Shown: positions 53,881 to 61,642 of the stretch, one piece after another
Position numbering within the stretch: the stretch's first letter is position 1
Layout of the letters: each line of letters opens with the position of its first letter
From: Hoylesella oralis ATCC 33269
Lineage (GTDB): Bacteria; Bacteroidota; Bacteroidia; Bacteroidales; Bacteroidaceae
Direction of reading: 5' to 3'
NCBI RefSeq assembly: GCF_000185145.2
Contig: NZ_GL833119.1
Span: 1,863,464-1,927,463, forward strand
DNA length: 64,000 bases
The notes under the pieces: model-generated
What the model was told of the DNA's origin: nothing
Seen by the model: only the letters and a program-made list of their open reading frames with translations
The model's database searches: none
Position numbers and translations under genes: made by a program

Positions 53881-55192
53881 AATTTCGTATCTATCGACTT
53901 TTATCCAAAAGAAATACAGTCTTTCACAAAAGGAAGCAGATAATTTCGTATCTCAAATGTTCGAAGTGATCAGCGAAGCTCTTCATACCGAAAAGCAGGT
54001 CAAGATTAAAGGTTTGGGCACATTTAAGGTTATGAGTGTGAGTCCTCGTGAAAGTGTGAACGTAAACACCGGTGAACGTTTTGTAATAGAAGGGCGCGAT
54101 AAAATATCTTTTACTCCAGAAACATCTATGCGCGATCGGGTGAACACACCATTTTCCCAATTTGAAACGGTTGTACTGAATGATAATGTAGACTTTTCAG
54201 AAATCGATGAAAAGTACAATATGCTCCATGTAGATGATATGGAAGAGAGCAATGCGGATGTTGTGCTTTCTGACGTTACGGAACTCTCTCAAGAGGAAAA
54301 AGATAGTCATATTGATGATGGTACGTTCAATCATCAAGAAAATGTGGAAGATGTTCAAAAAGAAGTGATTGCTCCTCTTGATACTATCCAACTGAACATG
54401 TTGAATGAAAATGTCGAAACAGAAGATAAAGGTTTACAGCCATCTGATTTCGTAGACAAAGAAGAGGAGAGGACCGAGACGGAAAATGCTTTGTCAGAAG
54501 CAAATATTTCTATTGGTAATGCGCAGACAAATGTTGAGAACAATTCAGATGATACGACTACGGAAATATCTTCCACTGATGGCAATGACAACTTGTTTAT
54601 TCGACTGCAACGGAGTAATAGACTCGTAAAAATCTTAGGGACGGTTATTATAGTATTACTTCTTTTGGGTTGTATAGGTACTTACTATGTAGGACGTATG
54701 TTGTCTTTAAGAGACAATCGGATTGAACATTTAGAAGCAACAATCGCCCAACGGCCTCTTATCGGACATAGGAAAGCAGCTATTATACCATTAAAGAAAA
54801 CTGTGGTAGAAGCTAAGCTAATGAAAGACAGTGTTATCCAAAAGGATAAACAGACAAAGCCTTTACAACATACAAAAACTGCAAGTCAACAGAATAGTCA
54901 AGCTAATCAAAATAATGCTGATAGGGCAGACAGGCAAATGCAAATTCAAAAAGCGGTAAATACGCTCCCCGATTATGATAAAGATCCACGTGTAAAGACC
55001 GGTGCATACCGTATAATCGGCATTGAAAGAGAGATAAAAGTGAGAAAAGGGCAGACTTTATATTCTATCAGTAATGCAAATTTAGGCCCGGGCATGGAAT
55101 GTTATGTGGAAGCCGTTAATGGAAAAAAAGAGTTTAAAGAGGGAGAAACTTTAAAAATTCCTGCACTGAAACTTAAGAAGAAAAAGAAATAA
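53873..55192 (+). CDS. HU-domain / transmembrane / LysM protein
   Basis: 439 residues. Four ATGs compete at 53858-53873; GGAGGG at 53860-53865 favours 53873. Residues 1-90 are a HU/IHF fold (KISYLSTFIQKKYSLSQ, VKIKGLGTFKV, NVNTGERFVIEGRDKISF). A long acidic linker (about 95-245) follows, then one membrane segment (about 252-275) with basic residues before it, which places HU inside the cell. A coiled/low-complexity stretch and a C-terminal LysM domain (about 385-430, IKVRKGQTLYSISNANLG) lie outside. This could tie DNA to peptidoglycan (inference). Confidence 0.88.
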   Translation: MNKISYLSTFIQKKYSLSQKEADNFVSQMFEVISEALHTEKQVKIKGLGTFKVMSVSPRESVNVNTGERFVIEGRDKISFTPETSMRDRVNTPFSQFETVVLNDNVDFSEIDEKYNMLHVDDMEESNADVVLSDVTELSQEEKDSHIDDGTFNHQENVEDVQKEVIAPLDTIQLNMLNENVETEDKGLQPSDFVDKEEERTETENALSEANISIGNAQTNVENNSDDTTTEISSTDGNDNLFIRLQRSNRLVKILGTVIIVLLLLGCIGTYYVGRMLSLRDNRIEHLEATIAQRPLIGHRKAAIIPLKKTVVEAKLMKDSVIQKDKQTKPLQHTKTASQQNSQANQNNADRADRQMQIQKAVNTLPDYDKDPRVKTGAYRIIGIEREIKVRKGQTLYSISNANLGPGMECYVEAVNGKKEFKEGETLKIPALKLKKKKK

Positions 55193-55269
55193 GGAAAGTA
55201 TCATATTCAAATACTTCTTTTTATATACAGATTTTCACCTTTCGTATATTACTTTCAAGATCATCTTTT

Positions 55270-57675
55270 ATGCTGTTCAGAATACTCCTTTCGGCACTAT
55301 TGACTTGTGTATATGTGCAATTTTCCTATGCAGACCATCGTGAAATCAATTTAAAAACATGGGAATTTTCGCGCGATAACGTACATTGGTATACGGTGAA
55401 GATACCTCATGATTGGGCCATCAGAGGCCCTTTTGACAAGAAATGGGATTTACAAAATGTAGCAATAACGCAAAATGGAGAGACGGAAAAGACAGAAAAG
55501 TCAGGACGTTCCGGTGCCTTACCATGGATAGGCGAGGGAATATATCGTTATCACCTTCGGCAGACAGATTTAAAATCCAGACATGCTACATTATGTTTTG
55601 ATGGTGCAATGAGTGAGCCTACCGTTTATGTAAATGGGCAAAAAGCAGGCTATTGGGCGTATGGATATAATGCTTTCCGGCTCAACATTACGCTTTTTTT
55701 ACATGAAGGAGATAATTTAATTGAGGTACATCTGAAAAACATGGAGGAAAGCAGCAGATGGTATCCGGGAGGCGGATTATATAGGCCGGTGACATTGGTA
55801 ATTACCGATAAGGCACGGATAGACACTTGGGGAACATATATCAGAACTGTTTCTGCCGATTCTCTGAAAGCTGTAGTTTCCATAGATATGAAAACCTTGG
55901 AATTTCTCCAAGGTTCCCGTTTTGTAGTAGATATAACTAATAAATACGGATATCATGTGCAAAAAAGTTGTCCGGTAGACTTAAAAGGCGAAGGACGTAT
56001 CATATTCCATGTCACCCGCCCCAAGCTGTGGTCTCCAGAAACTCCTTATCTGTATAAAGTCCGTGTAAAATTGATTGCTGATAAAGAGGGGAAGCCTAAT
56101 GTTGTATATGACGAGCAGCTTTTAAATTACGGAGTACGAATCATAGATATTACAAAAGAACATGGTTTCCGGCTAAATGGAGTATCAAGAAAAATCAAGG
56201 GAGTATGCTTACATCATGATCTTGGGCCGCTTGGAGCCGCTGTTAACAAGGCCGCTCTTATTCGTCAGATACGAATTCTTAAAGATATGGGATGCGATGC
56301 TATTAGAACAGCTCACAACATGCCGTCTTCATTGCAGATGGAAATATGCGACTCAATGGGAATGATGGTAATGGCAGAAAGTTTCGACATGTGGGTATAT
56401 CCTAAATGTAAAAATGGTTATGCACGTTTCTTCAAAGAATGGAGTGATAGAGATATTATGAACTTAATATTAAATCACCGTAACCATCCTTGCATCATCA
56501 TGTGGAGTATTGGCAATGAAATTCCGGAGCAATGGAGCAAGGAAGGGGTTGATATTTCTAAACATCTACAAGATTTATGCCACAGCCTCGATCCTTCACG
56601 AATGGTAACCCAAGGTATGGATCGACCAGATGAGGCGCTTGCTTCCGGATTTGCACAGATAATGGACGTACCGGGCTTTAATTATCGCGTGCACAAGTAT
56701 GATGATAATATACGAAAGTTACCGCAGGGCTTCCTTTTGGGAACAGAAACAGCATCGACAGTTAGCTCGCGAAATGTTTATAAATTTCCGGTTAAGGTAA
56801 CGGATAATGCAGTATATTCCGATGGACAATGTTCAAGTTACGATACCGAGTATTGCAGTTGGAGTAATTTGCCTGATGATGATTTTTCAATGCAAGACCA
56901 TCCGTGGATTATCGGACAGTTCGTGTGGACTGGCTTCGATTATTTGGGAGAACCGACACCCTATGATGAGTATTGGCCTTCTAGAAGCAGTTACTTCGGT
57001 ATATGCGATCTGGCAGGTATCCCAAAAGATCGTTACTATCTTTACAGGTCTGTTTGGAATACGAACTCACATACAATTCATTTATTACCACATTGGACTT
57101 GGACGGATCGTATAGGCAAGATAACACCCGTATTCTGCTATACGGATTATCCTACGGCAGAGCTTTTTGTAAACGGTAAAAGTCAAGGACGAATCAGCAA
57201 GAGTCGAGATGGCAGACTTACAAAATACCGCTTATGTTGGAATAATGTTGTTTATGAACCCGGAGAGTTGAAAGTTGTTGTGTACGATATTCATAATAAT
57301 AAGGCAGGGGAGAAGCGTATCTATACCGCAGGAATTCCCCATGCTCTAAAAATTGATGTAGACCGCGATGTCATTCAGGCTGATGGAAATGATCTTGCAT
57401 TTATCACAGTTTCGATGATAGACAAAAGCGGAAATGAAGTTCCTACTTCACAAGATGAATTAAATGTAAAAGTGTCAGGACAAGGTTCTTTCAAATGTAT
57501 TTGCAATGGAGATGCTACAAATTTGCAATCATTTGTAGAACCAAAGATGAAACTCTTTAATGGTAAATTGGTTATTGCTGTACAATCTTCCATGAAGAAA
57601 GGAAAAATAAAGGTGAATATTACAGATGCAGCCAACAAAAAGATTACTAAATCAGTGAGCATAAAGACCGAATGA
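55270..57675 (+). CDS. Secreted GH2 beta-galactosidase
   Basis: 801 residues with signal peptide (about 1-21). GH2 layout: sugar-binding jelly roll (GEGIYRYHLRQ, VYVNGQKAGYWAYGYNAF), Ig-like domain, then TIM barrel with acid/base Glu417 in IMWSIGNEI and nucleophile Glu493 in LLGTETAST. Two further C-terminal domains follow (DUF4982-like FVNGKSQGR and Ig-like). The aromatic and FVWTGFDYLGEP features are those of Bacteroidota beta-galactosidases; beta-glucuronidase is less likely. Released galactose would suit the gal operon at 20.5-25.4 kb. It is not in a SusC/D polysaccharide locus. Confidence 0.88.
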   Translation: MLFRILLSALLTCVYVQFSYADHREINLKTWEFSRDNVHWYTVKIPHDWAIRGPFDKKWDLQNVAITQNGETEKTEKSGRSGALPWIGEGIYRYHLRQTDLKSRHATLCFDGAMSEPTVYVNGQKAGYWAYGYNAFRLNITLFLHEGDNLIEVHLKNMEESSRWYPGGGLYRPVTLVITDKARIDTWGTYIRTVSADSLKAVVSIDMKTLEFLQGSRFVVDITNKYGYHVQKSCPVDLKGEGRIIFHVTRPKLWSPETPYLYKVRVKLIADKEGKPNVVYDEQLLNYGVRIIDITKEHGFRLNGVSRKIKGVCLHHDLGPLGAAVNKAALIRQIRILKDMGCDAIRTAHNMPSSLQMEICDSMGMMVMAESFDMWVYPKCKNGYARFFKEWSDRDIMNLILNHRNHPCIIMWSIGNEIPEQWSKEGVDISKHLQDLCHSLDPSRMVTQGMDRPDEALASGFAQIMDVPGFNYRVHKYDDNIRKLPQGFLLGTETASTVSSRNVYKFPVKVTDNAVYSDGQCSSYDTEYCSWSNLPDDDFSMQDHPWIIGQFVWTGFDYLGEPTPYDEYWPSRSSYFGICDLAGIPKDRYYLYRSVWNTNSHTIHLLPHWTWTDRIGKITPVFCYTDYPTAELFVNGKSQGRISKSRDGRLTKYRLCWNNVVYEPGELKVVVYDIHNNKAGEKRIYTAGIPHALKIDVDRDVIQADGNDLAFITVSMIDKSGNEVPTSQDELNVKVSGQGSFKCICNGDATNLQSFVEPKMKLFNGKLVIAVQSSMKKGKIKVNITDAANKKITKSVSIKTE

Positions 57676-57693
57676 GATGTAAGCCTTTTATTA

Positions 57694-57711
57694 GCTAATT
57701 TCATAATTAGC
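57694..57711 (+). terminator. Weak hairpin after the GH2 gene
   Basis: A 7-bp AT-rich stem and 4-nt loop (57694-57700 with 57705-57711), 19 nt past the stop. Low stability, so tentative. Confidence 0.3.
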
Positions 57712-58155
57712 AATATTTAGCATGATGGAATGGCAGCAACAGAATAAAAAGTTAATGTATCGAAATATCCCGAACAAGAAATTCGTCTTTTATGCCGTAA
57801 TAGAACACTCCACATACCAATATGTTATATCGTTAGTACAAGATAGACATAAAAGGGTTATGTAGTAGATGTAAAATAGAGAGAACTCATGTCCATACGA
57901 AATCATACCGTCATGTCATCAGCCTTAATGCTATTACAATCCTTTTGTTGCCAATGATATTCTTCTTTCATGATAGTATGACAACAAAATAACAAAAATA
58001 TAAAAATACCTGTACACAGGTAACGTTTTACATCAAATATTGCTATCTACCATTGGCATATTATATCATAAGAATGCTTCTAATGTGTAAAACTTACGAT
58101 GAACTTAGATGAAAATAAAAAAATCCTTAAATAGAAATATTCTTTAATGATTATT

Positions 58156-58186
58156 TTTGTATATTTCGGAAATATTCGTAATTTTG
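58156..58186 (+). promoter_or_regulatory. Full promoter of rpmB-rpmG-bL38
   Basis: TTTG at 58156-58159, a 19-bp spacer, TAATTTTG at 58179-58186. Complete Bacteroidota promoter with a leader of about 45 nt. Confidence 0.8.
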
Positions 58187-58236
58187 CACCCTGTTTGGAA
58201 TAAGTATCAAAAAGAAAACAAAAAGTTAAGATAGAA

Positions 58237-58500
58237 ATGTCTAAGATTTGTCAGATTACAGGAAAAAAAGCACAGATAGGTTGCAATGTATCTCACTCAA
58301 AGCACCGTACAAAGCGCAGTTTTGATGTGAATCTATTCAACAAAAAATTCTACTATGTGGAAGAAGGGTGCTGGATTAGCCTTAAGATCAGTGCCGCTGG
58401 TCTTCGTCTTATTAATAAGGTAGGTCTTGATGCCGCTTTGAAGCAGGCCGTTTCTAAGGGGTATTGCGACTGGAAAGACATTAAAGTTATAGGAGAATAA
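58237..58500 (+). CDS. rpmB: 50S ribosomal protein bL28
   Basis: 87 residues: [29 protein letters not shown] is the standard opening, and [13 protein letters not shown] is near the end. First gene of a ribosomal operon whose promoter is at 58156-58186. rpmG starts 5 nt after it. Confidence 0.97.
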   Translation: MSKICQITGKKAQIGCNVSHSKHRTKRSFDVNLFNKKFYYVEEGCWISLKISAAGLRLINKVGLDAALKQAVSKGYCDWKDIKVIGE

Positions 58501-58505
58501 GCATT

Positions 58506-58694
58506 ATGGCAAAGAAAGCTAAAGGAAATAGAGTACAGGTAATCTTGGAATGTACCGAGATGAAGAATAGCGGTCTGCCCGGAACGAGCCGTTATGTAAC
58601 AACGAAAAATCGCAAGAATACTCCTGAACGTCTCGAATTAAAAAAGTATAATCCCATCCTCAAGAAGATGACACTTCATAAGGAAATCAAGTAA
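58506..58694 (+). CDS. rpmG: 50S ribosomal protein bL33
   Basis: 62 residues: [23 protein letters not shown] opening and [20 protein letters not shown] end. It has Cys only in ECTEM and not the two CxxC pairs, so it is the zinc-free form. Confidence 0.97.
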   Translation: MAKKAKGNRVQVILECTEMKNSGLPGTSRYVTTKNRKNTPERLELKKYNPILKKMTLHKEIK

Positions 58695-58712
58695 TAAAAG
58701 GAGATTTAGATT

Positions 58713-58871
58713 ATGGCAAAGAAAGCAGTCGCTACCCTCCATGAAGGTTCTACGGATGGTCGTGCATACTCGAAAGTAATAAAAATGGTAAAAAGTCCTA
58801 AGACCGGTGCTTATGTTTTTGATGAGCAGATGGTTCCAAATGAGGCGGTAAAGGATTTCTTTAAGAACTAA
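58713..58871 (+). CDS. Bacteroidota-specific ribosomal protein (DUF4295 / bL38)
   Basis: 52 residues reading MAKKAVATLHEGSTDGRAYS at the start and VKDFFKN at the end; basic and compact. It is in the rpmB-rpmG operon, 18 nt after rpmG, with GGAG at the usual distance. It belongs to the small DUF4295 family, which I recall was found as an extra large-subunit protein (bL38) in a Bacteroidota ribosome structure. The position in the operon is the main support here. Confidence 0.85.
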   Translation: MAKKAVATLHEGSTDGRAYSKVIKMVKSPKTGAYVFDEQMVPNEAVKDFFKN

Positions 58872-58884
58872 TAGTCTTAATAAG

Positions 58885-59100
58885 ACGAAATATATCTTCT
58901 TTTTCTTTTGAGGAAAGCTTGTTCTTTAAAAGAAAGATATGATACTTACAACAGGAAGTAAAATATAAATATATGATAAATATATTATCTACAACATGGT
59001 GGTGTGAATTCTCAAGATTGAATAAGTCGTGAATTGCGAAGCTATGTAGATAATGTGAAGATATCGAAAGGTCTGTCGTTCTTGCGGCAGACCTTTTTAT
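58885..59100 (+). ncRNA. Candidate structured RNA or structured 3' region ending in a strong terminator
   Basis: Between the bL38 stop and the terminator, a 10-bp pairing (58984-58993 with 59045-59054) can be extended outward and encloses about 50 nt. A second pairing joins 58890-58907 to 58928-58940. A further pairing of ATATCTTC (near 58890) with GAAGATAT (59057-59064) is an alternative. No protein frame fits. It may be a processed small RNA or just the operon's 3' end. Confidence 0.4.
59067..59098 (+). terminator. Rho-independent terminator of the rpmB operon
   Basis: A 12-bp stem (59067-59078 with 59085-59096, one G-U) and 6-nt loop followed by a short U-run. About 195 nt past the bL38 stop. 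Confidence 0.85.
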
Positions 59101-59138
59101 GTCTAAAGAAAATCAATATAGTACAATAGAACGAAGTC

Positions 59139-59303
59139 ATGGCAATGAAATATGTTTTAAAGCGGGCGCTAAATCATGAGGGATTTATCCGTGAGGATAC
59201 TAAACGGGCACTTGCCAACATCACCAAGAAAGAGTATTCAGAAAAGTTGGTTGCCAATAACCTCAGAATGGCAAGTATGCTCCAACAAGAGCTCATTTTA
59301 TGA
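59139..59303 (+). CDS. Small ORF of unknown function, 54 residues
   Basis: Opens MAMKYVLKRALNHEGFIRED; helical, with mixed charge, no membrane segment and no Trp. Base use looks like coding DNA. Its TGA overlaps the ATG of the next small ORF (ATGA at 59300-59303), which in turn overlaps trpF in the same way. I do not recognise the family. It begins 41 nt after the terminator of the rpmB operon, and I see no clear promoter. Confidence 0.5.
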   Translation: MAMKYVLKRALNHEGFIREDTKRALANITKKEYSEKLVANNLRMASMLQQELIL

Positions 59304-59353
59304 AAACAGATAATCTTAATAAAAAATTGAAGAAATCTATAGAAACGATATGA
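59300..59353 (+). CDS. Tiny ORF (17 codons) linking the small ORF to trpF
   Basis: Opens MKTDNLNKKLKKSIETI and ends in TGA overlapping the trpF ATG (59350-59353). It is lysine-rich and too short to judge alone. The ATGA junction on each side is what supports it as translated. It has no Trp, so it is not a classical trp leader peptide. Confidence 0.35.
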   Translation: MKTDNLNKKLKKSIETI

Positions 59354-60039
59354 AAATAAAGGTATGTGGCATGCGAGATGCCGATAATATTCGCGCCGTA
59401 TCCGATTTGGGAGCAGATATGATAGGTTTTATCTTTTGGAAAGGGAGTCCGCGTTATGTACAGATGATATCATCGAGTGCCGGTACTATTCCCGATTACA
59501 GTGAAGAACGATTGGCAAAAAGGCAGAATAAAAGTGTGCCCCCTGAGCGTCCTGAACGTGTAGGAGTTTTTGTTGATGATATGCCACAGAACATTGTAAC
59601 ACGTGTATATAATTATGATTTAGATTATATCCAACTGCACGGTTCTGAAAGCAGAATTATGATGGAAAACCTGCGCAGTACGCTTGTTCCCGATATAAAA
59701 AACAATATAAAGATAATAAAAACTTTATCGATAAGGTCGAAAGATGATATTGAGGGGTATAAAGAGTATGAAGGAATAGTAGATATGTTTCTATTTGAAA
59801 CCAAAATGTCATTGACTGGCGGTAGTGATGAACAATTCAATTTGGCCTTGCTCGATGAATATAAAGGCAAGATACCGTTCTTATTAGGTGGAGGTATCAG
59901 TCTTAGAGATACGGAACGTCTTAGACGTATTAGCCATCCATTATTTGCAGGTGTTAATTTAAATAGCAAATTCGAGACCGAACCCGGAATGAAAGATATA
60001 GATAAACTACGGACATTTATTGAGGAAATACGTAGATGA
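59350..60039 (+). CDS. trpF: Phosphoribosylanthranilate isomerase
   Basis: Third step of tryptophan synthesis, Amadori rearrangement of PRA to CdRP. 229 residues, (beta/alpha)8: catalytic Cys in MKIKVCGMRD, FIFWKGSPRYV phosphate region, GVFVDDM, then LDYIQLHGSE, and LLGGGISLRD. A hydrophilic insert (about 52-75; ERLAKRQNKSVPPERPERVG) makes it longer than the usual 200-210. The frame is intact. Its stop overlaps the ATG of the decayed trpA (ATGA). Confidence 0.92.
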   Translation: MKIKVCGMRDADNIRAVSDLGADMIGFIFWKGSPRYVQMISSSAGTIPDYSEERLAKRQNKSVPPERPERVGVFVDDMPQNIVTRVYNYDLDYIQLHGSESRIMMENLRSTLVPDIKNNIKIIKTLSIRSKDDIEGYKEYEGIVDMFLFETKMSLTGGSDEQFNLALLDEYKGKIPFLLGGGISLRDTERLRRISHPLFAGVNLNSKFETEPGMKDIDKLRTFIEEIRR

Positions 60040-60240
60040 ACAGGATAAACGGTCTTTTCGGTGATAAATAAGACAGCAGGTTGCTATTTGCTTATTTCTG
60101 AGCAGGAATATCCTATAAGTCGTGTTAGGGTGGGCTCAATAGGAGAGCGATGTTGGAACCAAGAGCGAAGAACGACAAAACTTAAGGAGTCTAATATAGA
60201 ATTGGGTGTTTTAATGAAAGTAATTAAAATGACAGGAAAG
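60036..60240 (+). pseudogene. trpA: Remnant of trpA (tryptophan synthase alpha chain)
   Basis: From the ATG at 60036 the frame reads MNRINGLFGDK then stop, then DSRLLFAYF, stop, AG. This follows the normal TrpA opening (MNRINxLFxxK ... LLxxYFCAG), with stops in place of residues. Later, in another frame, KLKESNIELGV matches the next TrpA block (LEKxGxxMIEIGV). After that only about 20 bp remain before trpG, so some 200 codons of the gene are gone. The ATGA overlap with trpF is the normal trpF-trpA junction. Confidence 0.75.
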
Positions 60241-60242
60241 AT

Positions 60243-60806
60243 ATGAAAATAGCTATCATCGATAATTATGATTCATTTACATACAATCTTTCACATCTTG
60301 TAAAAGAACTTAGAGCGGACGTAACTGTCTTCCGTAATGATAAACTTACGCTTAACCAGTTGGATTGCTTTGATAAAATTATTCTTAGTCCCGGACCGGG
60401 TATCCCTTCGGAAGTGAGACTGTTATTTGATATTATTAAAACTTATGCCGGGCAAAAGCCTATTTTTGGCGTATGTCTTGGGCACCAAGCTATTGGTGAG
60501 GCATTTGGGGCAAGACTCATAAATCTCAACCATGTATATCATGGAGTGGTTACCAAAGGAATACAATTTGGTAACGATCCTATCTTCCGCGGCTTGCCAA
60601 AGCATATAGAAATGGGGCGTTATCATAGCTGGGTGGTTGAACGTTCCGGTTTTCCCGAATGTCTTGAGGTAACGGCTATTGATGATAACGGTCAAATTAT
60701 GGGACTCCGCCACCGACATTATAATATTCATGGCATACAATTCCATCCGGAAAGTGTTCTTACTCCTAATGGACGCATAATTATGCAAAATTGGTTATCC
60801 TTGTAA
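60243..60806 (+). CDS. trpG: Anthranilate / aminodeoxychorismate synthase glutamine amidotransferase subunit
   Basis: 187 residues, class I GATase of the TrpG/PabA family: opening MKIAIIDNYDSFTYNL, LSPGPGIPSE, nucleophile Cys78 in GVCLGHQAIGE, RYHSWVV, and the His/Glu pair in IQFHPESVLT. Whether it serves tryptophan (TrpG) or folate (PabA) cannot be told. No trpE or pabB is near. It sits right after the trpA remnant, so it belongs to a rearranged trp locus. Confidence 0.9.
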   Translation: MKIAIIDNYDSFTYNLSHLVKELRADVTVFRNDKLTLNQLDCFDKIILSPGPGIPSEVRLLFDIIKTYAGQKPIFGVCLGHQAIGEAFGARLINLNHVYHGVVTKGIQFGNDPIFRGLPKHIEMGRYHSWVVERSGFPECLEVTAIDDNGQIMGLRHRHYNIHGIQFHPESVLTPNGRIIMQNWLSL

Positions 60807-60920
60807 TAGATATTACTCATTTTGTAAAGATGCAGGAGATGACTGTGATAACTGATTATTCCTATTCATATAAGTATTTGGGAGAAAATGCATTTTGATG
60901 AGACAAAAGAGCCATCTCGA

Positions 60921-60952
60921 TTTGGAAAATTATTACAGAATTAGTATTTTTG
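60921..60952 (+). promoter_or_regulatory. Full promoter of the UpxY gene
   Basis: TTTG at 60921-60924, a 20-bp spacer, then TATTTTTG at 60945-60952, 27 nt before the ATG. Confidence 0.7.
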
Positions 60953-60979
60953 TAGCTTAAGATAAATAAAAATCGCTTA

Positions 60980-61579
60980 ATGAATATCGATAATGCACAT
61001 GATTTAAATATATCGTTGCAGCATAAAGTTTACAAAACGGACTGCGAAGATGAATGTCCTTGGTATGCTATTCGATTGTTTAATTCTTGTCAGAAGGGTG
61101 TGAGCGAAGCTCTTAAAGCACTTCAGTTGGAATGTTTTATTCCGATGGAATATGTGGATATAAATACTGAAGGACAAATACTCCAATTTAAGTTGCGCCC
61201 TGTAATACATAATTTGCTGTTTCTAAAAAAAACGAAAACGGAACAAGAGATTAGGAATATCCTTACCGACATGCCATATCGTCTTTCCGTTATCCGAAAA
61301 GATGATGTGCATACCGATTATTATGAAATACCTGCCCGACAGATGTTCGAGTTTCAAACCATGTGCAATCCGGATATCCTGATGCGAAAGTATCTTTCTG
61401 AAGATGAGGCCAAGCTTAAGGCAGGTACGCCTGTTACTGTGCAGCATGGGCCTTTAAAAGGAATGACAGGCAGGTTAGTACGTAGTAACAAAAAGTATTT
61501 TCTTTTAAAAGAAGTTCCCGGAATGGGAGTCATGTTGAAAGTCTCGCGTTGGTGCTGTAAACCGTTGAATGAATTTTAA
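60980..61579 (+). CDS. UpxY-like NusG-family transcription antiterminator
   Basis: 199 residues: NGN domain (about 25-130; ECPWYAIRLFNSCQKGVSEALKALQLECFIP) and KOW domain (about 145-199; GTPVTVQHGPLKGMTGRLVRS). In Bacteroides such paralogues head capsule operons and let polymerase read through. Here it has its own promoter and is closed by a 15-bp hairpin, with no capsule genes following; prfC lies on the other strand. It may act in trans. Confidence 0.85.
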   Translation: MNIDNAHDLNISLQHKVYKTDCEDECPWYAIRLFNSCQKGVSEALKALQLECFIPMEYVDINTEGQILQFKLRPVIHNLLFLKKTKTEQEIRNILTDMPYRLSVIRKDDVHTDYYEIPARQMFEFQTMCNPDILMRKYLSEDEAKLKAGTPVTVQHGPLKGMTGRLVRSNKKYFLLKEVPGMGVMLKVSRWCCKPLNEF

Positions 61580-61586
61580 TGAAAAG

Positions 61587-61638
61587 ATTTCAACCTTTTA
61601 TCATTCGTTTAATTATGGAAAAAATAAAAGGTTGAAAT
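61587..61638. terminator. Bidirectional terminator between UpxY and prfC
   Basis: A perfect 15-bp stem (61587-61601 with 61624-61638) with a 22-nt loop lies between convergent genes. U-rich tracts occur on both sides. Confidence 0.8.
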
Positions 61639-61642
61639 TATA

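Larger units (their letters stand above)
57676..58236. other. 561-bp AT-rich intergenic region
   Basis: After the GH2 gene there is a small AT hairpin (57694-57711). On minus, a 22-codon frame (57903-57971; MKEEYHWQQKD start) sits behind a TATTTTTG box (57993-58000). A 12-bp dyad ACCTGT-AC-ACAGGT is at 58008-58021. The right end is the rpmB promoter. No established gene. Confidence 0.5.

Noticed and set aside
57725..57865. 46-codon plus-strand frame after the GH2 gene
   Set aside because: No promoter, no ribosome site, and no recognisable features; chance length in AT-rich DNA.
59099..59179. 26-codon frame starting at the terminator U-run of the rpmB operon
   Set aside because: It begins inside the terminator and overlaps the better-supported 54-codon frame.
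60061..60246. Open frame of 61 codons from a GTG between trpF and trpG, ending on the trpG ATG
   Set aside because: Its second half carries TrpA-like residues in a shifted frame and its first half does not look like protein. It is better explained as part of the trpA remnant.
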